A stretch of DNA of 64,000 nucleotides from Adhaeribacter radiodurans (lineage in GTDB: Bacteria; Bacteroidota; Bacteroidia; Cytophagales; Hymenobacteraceae): assembly GCF_014075995.1 (NCBI RefSeq), contig NZ_CP055153.1, positions 1,488,001-1,552,000 of the forward strand. Reading direction: 5' to 3'. A program made the translations under genes and the position numbers. The notes under the pieces were generated by a model that was not told the origin of the DNA, did not search any database, and was given only the letters and a program-made list of their open reading frames with translations. This document shows positions 8,105 through 15,800 of the stretch, piece by piece. The number at the start of each line of letters is the position of its first letter. Within the stretch, counting starts at the first letter, position 1.

Positions 8105-8911
8105 TCAAGCATTTAAGTTTTCGGCTGAAGCAATTAGTTCGGCAATATCAAATACTTTTACCTGATCTTCCTGGTTTTTGTTTTTTACCCCATCACTGAG
8201 CATGGTCAGGCAAAAAGGGCAGGCAGAGGCAATAACGGTAGCACCGGTAGCCAAAGCTTCTTCGGTACGTTCAATGTTGATATCTTTATTACCAGGTTCG
8301 GGTTCTTTCCACATTTGAGCGCCACCTGCACCGCAGCACAGACCATTGGCCCGGCTCCGCTTCATTTCTACTAAATCGGCATCTAAGGTAGCTAAAACTT
8401 CGCGCGGAGCTTCATATATTCCATTGGCTCGGCCTAAGTAACACGAATCATGAAAAGTAATGCGCTTGCCTTTAAAAGCTTCGCCACCAGCCACGCGCAC
8501 TTTACCCTCATTAATTAATTGCTGTAAAAAAGTGGAATGATGGATAACTTCGTAGTTGCCACCTAAGCTGGGATATTCGTTTTTAATCGTGTTAAAACAA
8601 TGCGGACAAGCAGTAATAATTTTTTTTATGTTATAACCATTCAGTACTTCTATGTTGGTCAGGGCCTGCATTTGAAACAAAAATTCGTTGCCGGCTCGTT
8701 TGGCTGGATCACCGGTGCAGCTTTCTTCTAAACCCAATACCGCATATTTTATTCCTACATGTTCTAAAATCCGGACAAAGGCACGGGTTACATTTTTATA
8801 ACGGTCGTCAAATGCACCGGCACAACCTACCCAAAATAATATTTCCGGTTCTTCTCCTTTAGCCATTAAGTCGGCCATAACCGGTACCAAAATTTGTTTT
8901 TTTTCACTCAT
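8105..8911 (-). CDS. (Fe-S)-binding oxidoreductase subunit with two CCG domains (HdrB/GlpC-like)
   Basis: A 268-residue soluble protein with two cysteine-rich CCG domains, as in heterodisulfide reductase HdrB, GlpC and LldE. Domain 1 shows WVGCAGAFDDRY (near 29), GLEESCTGDP (near 64) and ITACPHCFNTI (near 100). Domain 2 shows FHDSCYLGRANG (near 154), NGLCCGAGGAQMW (near 191) and ASACPFCLTML (near 230). CCG domains bind a [4Fe-4S] cluster and catalyse thiol or electron transfer. The gene lies 248 bases downstream of a membrane ferredoxin-like protein on the same strand, a pairing typical of Bacteroidota, where the two form a menaquinone-linked oxidoreductase of undefined substrate. The substrate is not evident. 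Confidence 0.85.
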   Translation of the reverse strand: MSEKKQILVPVMADLMAKGEEPEILFWVGCAGAFDDRYKNVTRAFVRILEHVGIKYAVLGLEESCTGDPAKRAGNEFLFQMQALTNIEVLNGYNIKKIITACPHCFNTIKNEYPSLGGNYEVIHHSTFLQQLINEGKVRVAGGEAFKGKRITFHDSCYLGRANGIYEAPREVLATLDADLVEMKRSRANGLCCGAGGAQMWKEPEPGNKDINIERTEEALATGATVIASACPFCLTMLSDGVKNKNQEDQVKVFDIAELIASAENLNA

Positions 8912-9159
8912 GTTATTTAGATATTAGACCTTAGATAGTAGATGTTAGACTAAGATTAGTCAAAGCCCTTTCTGGATCTAGTTCGTTCGTATGTTCGGCT
9001 GTTAAATTTTAATATTTTGAATTTCACCGGTTGATTGTTCTAATAACAGTAGTGCTATCTGGATTCGGATTAAAATTAAAAAATAAACAACTTTTAACCT
9101 TTTACCTTTAAAACCTTCCAATGTGCAACTTGCAACCTTTAACTTGTAACCACCTTCAA

Positions 9160-10515
9160 CTATTTTACATTCACGAACAAGTTATCGGCCCAATTAAGGC
9201 GGTCGGAGGGGGAGAAAGCCCAAGGAGCCCCGTTATTTTCGATATTGGTGAACATAGCATTTAATGCTGTAGGTGCCGCTGATTCTTCGAGTACTAAAAA
9301 ACGACGCATTTCCATAATAGAAGATAATTGGTCGATATTTACGGGACAAGCTTCTACGCAAGCATTGCAGGTAGTACAGGCCCAAAGTTCTTCGGGAGTT
9401 ACATAGCCGCGTAGTAACGTTTTTTCTTCGGTTACTTTCACCCGGGGCTCACCTTGTTCTTTGTAATGATTAGGTCGGAAGATGGCCGGATGTTCCCCTT
9501 TTTCCTCCATACGGTCTCGGGTATCCATAATAATTTTCCGAGGCGATAGTAATTTACCCGTGAAATTAGCCGGGCAAACATCCGTGCAACGCCCGCATTC
9601 GGTACAAGTATAAGCATCTAAAAGTTGCTTCCACGTAAGGTCTTCTACGTCTTTCGCCCCAAACTTTTGCGGTTCTACACCTTCCGGCAATGTCGGAACT
9701 AGGTAACTAGGATCGAGCATGGCTTTTATTTCGTGAGTAATGCTCTCGTTAGTAGTAAATTTACCTTTAGGTTCTAGTTTGGAGTAATACACGTTCGGAA
9801 AAGCCATGATAATGTGGAAGTGCTTGGAGCTGGGCAGATAATTTAAAAAAGCAAATATGCCCAGTATGTGAAACCACCATCCAACGCTGCGTACAGCTTC
9901 TAAAGCCGATACGTTAAAAGTATTTAACCCATTTACCAGCCAATTACTGATCGGGAAACTGCCCGCTAGTTCTTCGTTCGAGATAGCTGCTAATTTTAAA
10001 TCGGCAATATTAAAGGCAAACAAGGCCAGCATTAAAACAATCTCAGTAATTAAAATAACGTTTGCATCAAGCTTAGACCATGCCCGCATTTCCGGACCAC
10101 GGGTAAGCCGGGGCACTTTGGTGATATTTCTCCGGATTAAGAATATAACGCAGGCAATTATTACCAGAAATGCCAGGATTTCGTTAATTGCCATTAAGGC
10201 ACTGTAAACCGGACCCAGAAAGCCTAAAACCCGGTGAGTACCAAAAATGCCGTCGGTGATAATTTCTAGTAATTCAATGTTAATTACCACAAACCCCACG
10301 TAAACTACGCCGTGCAGAATTGCCGGCCAAGGGCGTTTAAACATTTTCTGCTGACCAAAAGCCACCAGTAATAGTTTGTTCAGGCGTTCCGAAGCATTAT
10401 TATTAATTTTTTTTTCGCGTCCCAGTTTAATGTTGCGGCGTATTTTTTTTATCTGCCAAATAAAAAGACCAACAGCCAACACCGTAATTATCAGAAATAT
10501 AAAGTTGCTTAGCAT
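9160..10515 (-). CDS. Membrane-bound 4Fe-4S oxidoreductase subunit
   Basis: A 451-residue protein with an N-terminal membrane half (hydrophobic stretches near residues 4-22, 63-82, 103-126, 152-172 and 205-225) that resembles NarI/DUF3483-type quinone-interacting subunits, and a C-terminal soluble half with two [4Fe-4S] motifs, CTECGRCTDVCP (near 306) and CTTCNACVEACP (near 382). Together with the CCG protein encoded at 8105-8911 it gives the layout of a GlpC/HdrD-type complex split over two chains: membrane electron exchange with menaquinone, two clusters, then CCG clusters. The electron donor is unknown. The spacing (248 bases) contains only degenerate low-complexity sequence. Confidence 0.85.
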   Translation of the reverse strand: MLSNFIFLIITVLAVGLFIWQIKKIRRNIKLGREKKINNNASERLNKLLLVAFGQQKMFKRPWPAILHGVVYVGFVVINIELLEIITDGIFGTHRVLGFLGPVYSALMAINEILAFLVIIACVIFLIRRNITKVPRLTRGPEMRAWSKLDANVILITEIVLMLALFAFNIADLKLAAISNEELAGSFPISNWLVNGLNTFNVSALEAVRSVGWWFHILGIFAFLNYLPSSKHFHIIMAFPNVYYSKLEPKGKFTTNESITHEIKAMLDPSYLVPTLPEGVEPQKFGAKDVEDLTWKQLLDAYTCTECGRCTDVCPANFTGKLLSPRKIIMDTRDRMEEKGEHPAIFRPNHYKEQGEPRVKVTEEKTLLRGYVTPEELWACTTCNACVEACPVNIDQLSSIMEMRRFLVLEESAAPTALNAMFTNIENNGAPWAFSPSDRLNWADNLFVNVK

Positions 10516-10601
10516 GAGTACGCAAATTTGTTATGCATAACGAGTACGTAATTTACTAAACTATTATTACAAAATCCAGCTAAAATAATTTCTAAAATCT
10601 A

Positions 10602-10631
10602 TTGCATCATCCGCTCAAATTATTACTTTTG
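10602..10631 (+). promoter_or_regulatory. Promoter of tRNA-Phe
   Basis: TTG at 10602-10604, a spacer of exactly 19 bases, and TACTTTTG at 10624-10631 match the Bacteroidota sigma-A consensus TTG-N19-TAnnTTTG in every defined position. The tRNA begins 24 bases after the -7 element. Confidence 0.8.
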
Positions 10632-10654
10632 CATCACTTTTAACAAAAGTCGTT

Positions 10655-10727
10655 GGTGATGTAGCTCAGTCGGTAGAGCAAAGGACTGAAAATCCTTGTG
10701 TCGTTGGTTCGATTCCAATCATCACCA
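10655..10727 (+). tRNA. tRNA-Phe (GAA)
   Basis: A 73-base cloverleaf can be drawn by eye: acceptor stem GGTGATG/CATCACC, D arm GCTC-AGTCGGTA-GAGC, anticodon stem AAGGA/TCCTT with loop CTGAAAA giving anticodon GAA, T arm GTTGG-TTCGATT-CCAAT, discriminator A. No CCA is encoded. The gene is the integration target of the element that follows: its 3' 56 bases recur at 23435. The intact copy at this end is a hybrid, with the 5' part original and the 3' part brought in by the element's att site. Confidence 0.97.
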
Positions 10728-10732
10728 CGAAA
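10672..10732 (+). repeat. attL, left copy of the 61-bp direct repeat
   Basis: It runs from GGTAGAGC in the D arm of tRNA-Phe to CGAAA just past the gene and is identical to 23435-23495. The copies diverge directly outside (base 10733 T versus 23496 A). Confidence 0.92.
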
Positions 10733-10733
10733 T

Positions 10734-10773
10734 AAAAAGCAGTTATGGACTCAGTTCTGTAGCTGCTTTTTTT
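10734..10773 (+). terminator. Element-borne terminator behind tRNA-Phe
   Basis: AAAAAGCAG and CTGCTTTTT pair around a 20-base loop and a T run follows. It replaces the original tRNA terminator, which now sits past attR at 23498-23529. Confidence 0.75.
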
Positions 10774-11297
10774 ATTTCTTTGATTTCCAGTGCCTTACCT
10801 TTGATAAGTCAATAAGGAGGGCTATATAAATATACGTAATTTGAGGGGAAAAGCTTAGTTCTTAACAAATTTTATCTAAGAATTGACTCATCTACTGACT
10901 CACTCATCTTAACTAATCCTCTTGATTAAGGAAGTTTTAAGATTAAGGCTATATATCTACCTTATTAGGCTAAACTGAAGCTGTTCTTGGGAAAGGTAAA
11001 TAATGCACCAGCTCTCATTTATGTATAGTAAAAAAGATAGTATTCTATTCCTTGTTAAAACATCCTAAACTACGCCAAAGTAACTGATACCCTTTTAGCT
11101 GCCTCTACCCAGAACTTAAGAAAAAAGCTTGCGAAACAGCTCCTAACTCTAGTTAATGCTAAAGAGCCATTCATAAAACAATACTTTAGCAGTAACCTCT
11201 ATTTTCTGATAAAAATTTTATTTGTTTAGCTAATCAGAGGAATACTTGTATTCGAATTGCATTTATATTGCAGTTGTAAAATATACATATTTCTATA
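10774..11297. other. Left-end noncoding region of the element
   Basis: No credible gene is present. It holds TGACTCA twice (10884-10890 and 10896-10902) inside an 18-bp sequence shared with the right end, which are candidate integrase arm sites. The rest is AT-rich and presumably contains the promoter of the gene at 11298. Confidence 0.6.
10887..10904 (+). repeat. Left arm-type direct repeat
   Basis: CTCATCTACTGACTCACT matches CTCACCTACTGACTCACT at 23363-23380 in 17 of 18 bases and in the same orientation. One copy lies inside each end of the element, as expected for integrase arm-binding sites. Confidence 0.6.
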
Positions 11298-12143
11298 ATG
11301 AACCCACTTTTACAACTAGACCAATTCTTATCAGATGAAGGAATGAAAGCTCTGAAAAGCAAATTTCTCTCATCAGATTCAACATATTTACCTCAATCAG
11401 CATTTGATATTGACTATAATAAGGATAAAGAAACTTACAATTTTATCTATGTAAATGATGCTACAGAAGAAGAATTAGAAGGATCTTTATCTTTCTCCTT
11501 TATTTTACAAAAAGAGCTAACCTCCCTTTTAGATAGAATATACATAGAGTTGGAAGACAAAATTTTTTCTATAAACAATGAAAAGGAAAGGCATAGCTTT
11601 ATATTATTAATTCTAAATCGCTTAGACCAAGTAATCAGAAATTGGGAAAACCTATTAATTACTTCAAAATATTCAGCTACATTAACTGTATTGATTGGAT
11701 TTAGGGATAAGATCGAAATGAATCTTCTGCTTTATTCTAATCTTAATACTTTTCCCCAGCCAATACATGAAGAAAAGCAGCTTGAGTTAGAGTTGCCAAG
11801 TGAGATCAAACTACCCCTCCCTAAAAAGAGCAAAAAGATTGAGAGGCTAGATACCAGGCAAAGTGCTTTACTTTACTTTTATCTAAGAAAATTCGATGCT
11901 ATTCTAAATTATTCTGATACTAGCCTTGCAAAGCTCATGCATGCTTTAACAGGCCATTCTGAACAAAAATTAAGAACTGAAAAAGGATTAGGTGTTATTT
12001 GGGATATAATGGAAGACACAGTAAAGGATAATACTTTCAACCATGTTCCTGATTATAACTTAGATACAGTAAAAAAACTTCTATCAGAGGTAATTACTGA
12101 AATCGATAACCAAAAAAAGAAAAATAGCAGTTCAAGAAAATAG
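11298..12143 (+). CDS. Mobile-element hypothetical protein (281 aa)
   Basis: A soluble, helical, Leu/Lys/Glu-rich protein. An N-terminal helical region (1-150) leads to a proline/charged linker (about 155-185) and a C-terminal segment with TRQSALLYFYLRKF followed by ..SLAKLMHALTGHSEQKLR. A similar C-terminal pattern (a helical domain with 'LA..I..LTG.S...LR') occurs in proteins at the left end of other Bacteroidota integrative elements; this is from memory and no search was done. It could be a regulator or replication accessory. It is the first gene after attL and is closed by a terminator. Function not assigned. Confidence 0.7.
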   Translation: MNPLLQLDQFLSDEGMKALKSKFLSSDSTYLPQSAFDIDYNKDKETYNFIYVNDATEEELEGSLSFSFILQKELTSLLDRIYIELEDKIFSINNEKERHSFILLILNRLDQVIRNWENLLITSKYSATLTVLIGFRDKIEMNLLLYSNLNTFPQPIHEEKQLELELPSEIKLPLPKKSKKIERLDTRQSALLYFYLRKFDAILNYSDTSLAKLMHALTGHSEQKLRTEKGLGVIWDIMEDTVKDNTFNHVPDYNLDTVKKLLSEVITEIDNQKKKNSSSRK

Positions 12144-12208
12144 TACCCCTCCTGTACCCCAGTTACTACTATCTACTTTTCTGACATTTGTTCCCCTTCC
12201 AACAGTAA

Positions 12209-12242
12209 GTGCCTCTGTTAGGTTGGGTTAGGCACATTTTTT
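12209..12242 (+). terminator. Terminator after the 11298-12143 gene
   Basis: GTGCCT and AGGCAC pair around a 15-base loop and are followed by ATTTTTT. Confidence 0.65.
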
Positions 12243-12262
12243 AAATTTTTAAATATAATACA

Positions 12263-12448
12263 ATGACAAAAGTAGAATATTGGATTAAGGTTAGCTCTAT
12301 AATGAGCAACTTAAATAAACAAATAGAACAACTTGAAAATGAGTCTGGGAGGAAATTCAAAACTATGGAAGCACAGGTTCCAGAACTACCAGATAGATTA
12401 GGCTACAAGTTAGTAGTCAAAAAAACGAGAATGCATGACATAATTTAA
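12263..12448 (+). CDS. Small hypothetical protein (61 aa)
   Basis: Begins MTKVEYWIKVSSIMSNLNK and continues as a charged amphipathic helix (QIEQLENESG) and a Val/Leu-rich tail. It has no membrane segment or known motif. The ATG follows an A/T-rich leader (AATATAATACA). It lies between two hairpins upstream of the VapE-like gene, the place where satellites and related elements often carry a small regulator. No function can be assigned; I accept it as a gene because of its position and length, with modest confidence. Confidence 0.5.
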   Translation: MTKVEYWIKVSSIMSNLNKQIEQLENESGRKFKTMEAQVPELPDRLGYKLVVKKTRMHDII

Positions 12449-12464
12449 TTCTTTATCACATACA

Positions 12465-12525
12465 GAAAGAGACCTTCCTGCAAATATCGAGCTTACTACT
12501 GCTGCCAGAGCAGGAAGCCTCTTTC
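12465..12525. other. Long imperfect hairpin between small ORF and VapE gene
   Basis: GAAAGAG-CTTCCTGC on the left and GCAGGAAG-CTCTTTC on the right pair with one or two unpaired bases, closing a 28-base loop. There is no following T run, so it fits a structured RNA or replication/attenuation element better than a simple terminator. Confidence 0.5.
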
Positions 12526-12626
12526 GCCTATTTTGTTGCCTTTATAAAAGGCTATTGGTAGTATTGAAAAGGTCATAAAGTACTTACCTAATAATCATTC
12601 GAAATGGCCATATAAACTGTTATAAA

Positions 12627-13934
12627 ATGAATACAAATAATAATATGCTGGCTGCTCAGGAAGAGCAGTCATTAGATCCTGTTACATATATTGAATATGT
12701 AATTTGGGAAAAGAATAAGAAAGAAAAGGGGGGAGCAACTGAAGTTGAACGACTTGAGAATTTCCTTAAAACAAAATTTGAATTTAGGTATAATACGGTA
12801 ACTGGTGTTTTGGAATATCGTACAAAGCCTGTTGAAGGAAAAAGTTTTAAGGTTATAAAAGATCGTGATGAAACTACCATTTGGAGGTTAATTCAAAAGC
12901 GTATTTCCTCTAGTGAAGATAAGGGAACCTTTAGCTTGTCATATCTTAGAAATCTATTAAATTCTGATTTCACTACTTCTTACGATCCTTTCAATGAATA
13001 TATTTTAGCTCTGCCAAGTTGGAATAACAATACTGATTATATTGATCAATTAGCAAATACTGTTAAAACTGATAATGATAAGCTGTTTCGTAAATGCTTA
13101 AAGGTTTGGTTGGTAGCAACAGTTGGTTCATTTATTAAACCTGAGATTATAAACCATACTGCACTTATCTTTTCAGGAAAGCAAGGGATTGGTAAATCAA
13201 CTTGGATGTTGAATCTTGCCCCAAAGGCTCTTAAAGGATATGTGTACACTGGAACTATTAATCCTGATAACAAGGACACATTAATTCATATGGCAACTAA
13301 TATGTTGATTAACCTGGATGAATTGGAGAACTTGAATAGTACAGAAGTTGGAGCGATAAAGGAGATAATTACTAAGCCTAATATAAAGCTTAGAAGGCCT
13401 TATGGCAGGAATACTGAAGAAATGCCTAGAAGAGCTTCATTTGTTGGTTCTGTTAATTCTGCACAATTCCTTAATGATTCTACTGGTTCTCGTAGGTTTC
13501 TCTGCTTTGAATCTTTAGAGATAGAATATAATCATGGTGTAGATATGGACAAAGTCTATGCACAGGCTTATGCTCTATTTAACCAAGGTTTTAAATTTTG
13601 GCTTGATCTAGAAGATATTGCTGAACTGGAAGCTAATAACAGTAAGTTTCAGCGTTCAACAGTAGAAGAGGACTTGGTTCTTGAAGTATTCCAGCCAGCA
13701 AAAGAAGGTGATGCAGCATGTTTGTTTTATACAACTACCCAAATTGCTAGATATGTAGCAGATTCAACAACTGGATTTCAGGTGAATAACGCAACAATTA
13801 AGCGTTTAGGAAGTGCTTTAAAAAAGCATGGGTTTAAAACATATAAAAGGAGTGGATCTCAAAAGTATGCTGTAATGCTTAAACAAACTCAATCTTCAAC
13901 CTTAGAAGAGAGCGAGGTAGGTAAGGTAGGATAA
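12627..13934 (+). CDS. VapE/virulence-associated E family P-loop ATPase (element replication)
   Basis: A 435-residue protein of the VapE/DUF5906-like family, related to the helicase part of phage and plasmid primase-helicases. Visible motifs: Walker A SGKQGIGKST (183-192), Walker B MLINLDELEN (226-235), a sensor-like segment FVGSVNSAQFL (near 272) and an arginine finger-like SRRFLCFE (near 287). The N-terminal 150 residues show no primase motif, so DNA unwinding or initiation is likely but priming is not shown. In staphylococcal islands and other satellites the VapE-type protein drives replication of the element. The C-terminal about 80 residues resemble a winged-helix domain (NATIKRLGSALKKHGFK). 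It starts at ATG 12627, after an AT-rich leader. Confidence 0.85.
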   Translation: MNTNNNMLAAQEEQSLDPVTYIEYVIWEKNKKEKGGATEVERLENFLKTKFEFRYNTVTGVLEYRTKPVEGKSFKVIKDRDETTIWRLIQKRISSSEDKGTFSLSYLRNLLNSDFTTSYDPFNEYILALPSWNNNTDYIDQLANTVKTDNDKLFRKCLKVWLVATVGSFIKPEIINHTALIFSGKQGIGKSTWMLNLAPKALKGYVYTGTINPDNKDTLIHMATNMLINLDELENLNSTEVGAIKEIITKPNIKLRRPYGRNTEEMPRRASFVGSVNSAQFLNDSTGSRRFLCFESLEIEYNHGVDMDKVYAQAYALFNQGFKFWLDLEDIAELEANNSKFQRSTVEEDLVLEVFQPAKEGDAACLFYTTTQIARYVADSTTGFQVNNATIKRLGSALKKHGFKTYKRSGSQKYAVMLKQTQSSTLEESEVGKVG

Positions 13935-13955
13935 TTGTCCTAAAACTCTTATTAA

Positions 13956-13986
13956 AATAGAGCTCACCCAATTGGTGGGCCCTATT
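13956..13986 (+). terminator. Probable terminator-like hairpin after the VapE gene
   Basis: AATAGAGCTCACC and GGTGGGCCCTATT pair with one mismatch and one G-T pair around CAATT, 22 bases past the stop codon. The T run is weak, so its strength as a terminator is uncertain. Confidence 0.5.
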
Positions 13987-14758
13987 AGTTTGTACACTAA
14001 GTGTCTTTATAAATAGATTTAGATAAAAGTAGTTACCCTACCTACCCTACTATATAAATAATATCTTAAAATAACTTTCCAGAAAACCTCAGGCATAGTA
14101 TATATATAGCTTTTTTTAAAGGAGATAAGTAAATTAGTCTATTCTACTTTCGTTTAACAGGCTCAGCATAGTTTTTTAAAAGATAGTAAAACAACTCCCA
14201 CAAGCAATAAGGAGCCATAACCCCAAGATCCTGCTTTAACAATTTTGCTATGTCTGTGCATTCGAGAGGCTATGCGAAAGAGCGGGTTTAGCCTAGTTTT
14301 ACCTATCTAAAAAAGCCCACATATTACATTAATATAGCTTTAATGTGGAGGGCAAATATCAATATACTTTTATAGTAGCTCATCATAGTATCTTGGAAAG
14401 AAAGGAATAAGCCTTATGTCATTCTATCTTTGCAAGGAACTGTAAAGGATTATAGTACTATTTTTTAAGCTTAACGTATGCTTAAGTGCTTTGGAAAGAG
14501 TAAAAATGTAATAACAATCTACCTTAATCAACCTTGTTTTAAGTTGCCATAGTATGTTGGTTCCACAAACGTTAGACCTTCTCTAACCAAGAACTCTGGT
14601 ACCTTAATATGTATATGTAAACTGCCCTACTAAAATTTTTTATAATTTTTTGGTGTGTCTCTTTTCGAGAGATAACATAATAAGTCTCCCCCCCAGCTTA
14701 GGTCTGCGACTGGCATGGGGCCTCTCGCTAGGTATAACAATTTTAATTATATAGCATT
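13987..14758. other. Noncoding block of the element, candidate origin or ncRNA region
   Basis: About 770 bases without an ORF longer than 60 codons on either strand, within an otherwise compact element. Visible structure: an imperfect inverted repeat around 14330-14350 (CATTAATATAGCTTTAATG) and a larger GC-rich foldback at 14666-14727. It directly follows the replication ATPase gene, where an origin of the element would be expected. Confidence 0.5.
14666..14727. other. GC-rich foldback upstream of the 14759 gene
   Basis: Outer arms CGAGAG (14666-14671) and CTCTCG (14722-14727) enclose inner pairs CCCC/GGGG and CCAG/CTGG with an apical loop CTTAGGTCTGCGA. It stands out in AT-rich DNA and ends 31 bases before an ORF. 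Candidate origin structure, RNA leader or small RNA. Confidence 0.45.
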
Positions 14759-15109
14759 ATGGTAACTATTATTGATTACAAGAAAAGAACTACTCAAGAA
14801 GGTAAAGAATTTAATGTTTTAGTTTTGCAGAGTGATATCGAAATGGTTCAATCTAAAGAAACTGGTAGAATTTATGCCACTGCGAAGACTTGTACCATTT
14901 CCTGTACATTTAATGATGTTATTTGTGAAGGCCTAAAAGGCAGAAACATACCAGGCAGTATTGAGAGGATGGAATGCGAACCATACCAATACGCAGTACC
15001 TTCCACAGGAGAATTGATTACTCTGCATCACACCTATTACTATAATCCCAATCCCAGAACGATGGAGCAGGAGGTATTTGGTAAGCCAGTACTAAGAGCT
15101 GCTGCTTAA
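14759..15109 (+). CDS. Mobile-element hypothetical protein (116 aa), beta-rich
   Basis: The sequence alternates short beta-prone segments (TIIDYKKRT, EFNVLVLQSDIEMV, IYATAKTCTISCTF, GSIERMECEPYQY, ITLHHTYYYNP), as expected for a small OB-fold or similar barrel. Proteins with the same 'QSKETGRIYATAKT' type of core are familiar near the replication genes of other Bacteroidota elements (from memory). A single-strand DNA-binding role would fit both the fold impression and the location after a VapE gene, but this is inference. It is followed by a good terminator. Confidence 0.7.
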   Translation: MVTIIDYKKRTTQEGKEFNVLVLQSDIEMVQSKETGRIYATAKTCTISCTFNDVICEGLKGRNIPGSIERMECEPYQYAVPSTGELITLHHTYYYNPNPRTMEQEVFGKPVLRAAA

Positions 15110-15116
15110 TAGCTCT

Positions 15117-15142
15117 AAAGGGTAGCTTATGCTACTCTTTTT
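15117..15142 (+). terminator. Terminator after the 14759-15109 gene
   Basis: AAAGGGTAGC-TTAT-GCTACTCTTTTT: a ten-base-pair stem with one mismatch and a T run. Confidence 0.75.
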
Positions 15143-15174
15143 ATCATATAACTCATCAACAACGAACAAGCACT

Positions 15175-15453
15175 ATGCTGAAGGAATCACAGGATGAGGA
15201 GTTTTATAGTTCTACAGATGAGGATAGCTGTTTATTTTTATCTTCTTATAAATTGTACAGAGCTTCCTGTCCCTTCCAGGTTACATGTCTTGTATCGACC
15301 AAAGATTTCCTGACTGGAGATAAAGTTGAGGTCAGCCAGGTTGTTGGCTTGGATGCAAGTATACTGCTCTTTAAAGTGGAAGGTAGCTATTATCCTCATT
15401 ACTGTTTTCACCATTACCCTCCTAACCATTTCGTTATTACTCGCCTCAGATAG
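15175..15453 (+). CDS. Small hypothetical protein (92 aa)
   Basis: Begins MLKESQDEEFYSSTDEDSCLF; acidic N-terminus, then a beta-rich part with four cysteines (near residues 19, 31, 38 and 78) and a His/Pro-rich end (HYCFHHYPPNHFV). No signal peptide or recognisable family. It is the last plus-strand gene before the convergent defence-like operon. The ORF is intact and composition matches its neighbours, but the evidence that it is expressed is limited. Confidence 0.5.
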   Translation: MLKESQDEEFYSSTDEDSCLFLSSYKLYRASCPFQVTCLVSTKDFLTGDKVEVSQVVGLDASILLFKVEGSYYPHYCFHHYPPNHFVITRLR

Positions 15454-15800
15454 ATTACTTGACCATTCTTTTTCTTTCCCAAGGCCTTTTGGCGAGTAGT
15501 AGGAGTTATGCTGTATTTCTTAGGCCATAGTTCTTTGAGATGGTCTCTCCTCAATAAAAAAACCACTGAAAGCAACGTAGCCATTGCCATTCGCTGCAGC
15601 AAGATGGAAAAAGGATAGTAGGCTATGTGAGTCTACTATCTATCCAATTTGCTATACCATGATAAAAATAGTTAATTATATCAAAAAATATTTTTCTAAA
15701 TATAAAATCATGATTATTTAATTGATTCAAAATTTTTGCTTAATTCAAACTTAATTAAAGAAAATTTCAGAAGATCAATAAGGTCATCTTCAACTTTACA
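15454..15800. other. Convergent intergenic region with a hairpin
   Basis: Between the plus-strand gene ending at 15453 and the methyltransferase gene ending at 15801. GATAGTAG (15614-15621) and CTACTATC (15633-15640) form a perfect 8-bp stem that may end transcription from either side. The remainder is AT-rich and holds no convincing gene. Confidence 0.5.

Noticed and set aside
10774-11297. A 21-codon ORF near 11002 in the left end of the element
   Set aside because: Too short, no hydrophobic or conserved pattern and no leader; chance is the simplest explanation.
11298-12143. Assignment of the 281-aa protein as RteC
   Set aside because: The general helical pattern and place in an integrated element are suggestive, but no diagnostic RteC motif can be seen, so no name is given.
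15238-15602. Minus-strand ORFs at 15238-15429 and 15414-15602
   Set aside because: They have no motif and no good leader; the first is antisense to the 92-aa gene and the second lies mostly in the following gap.
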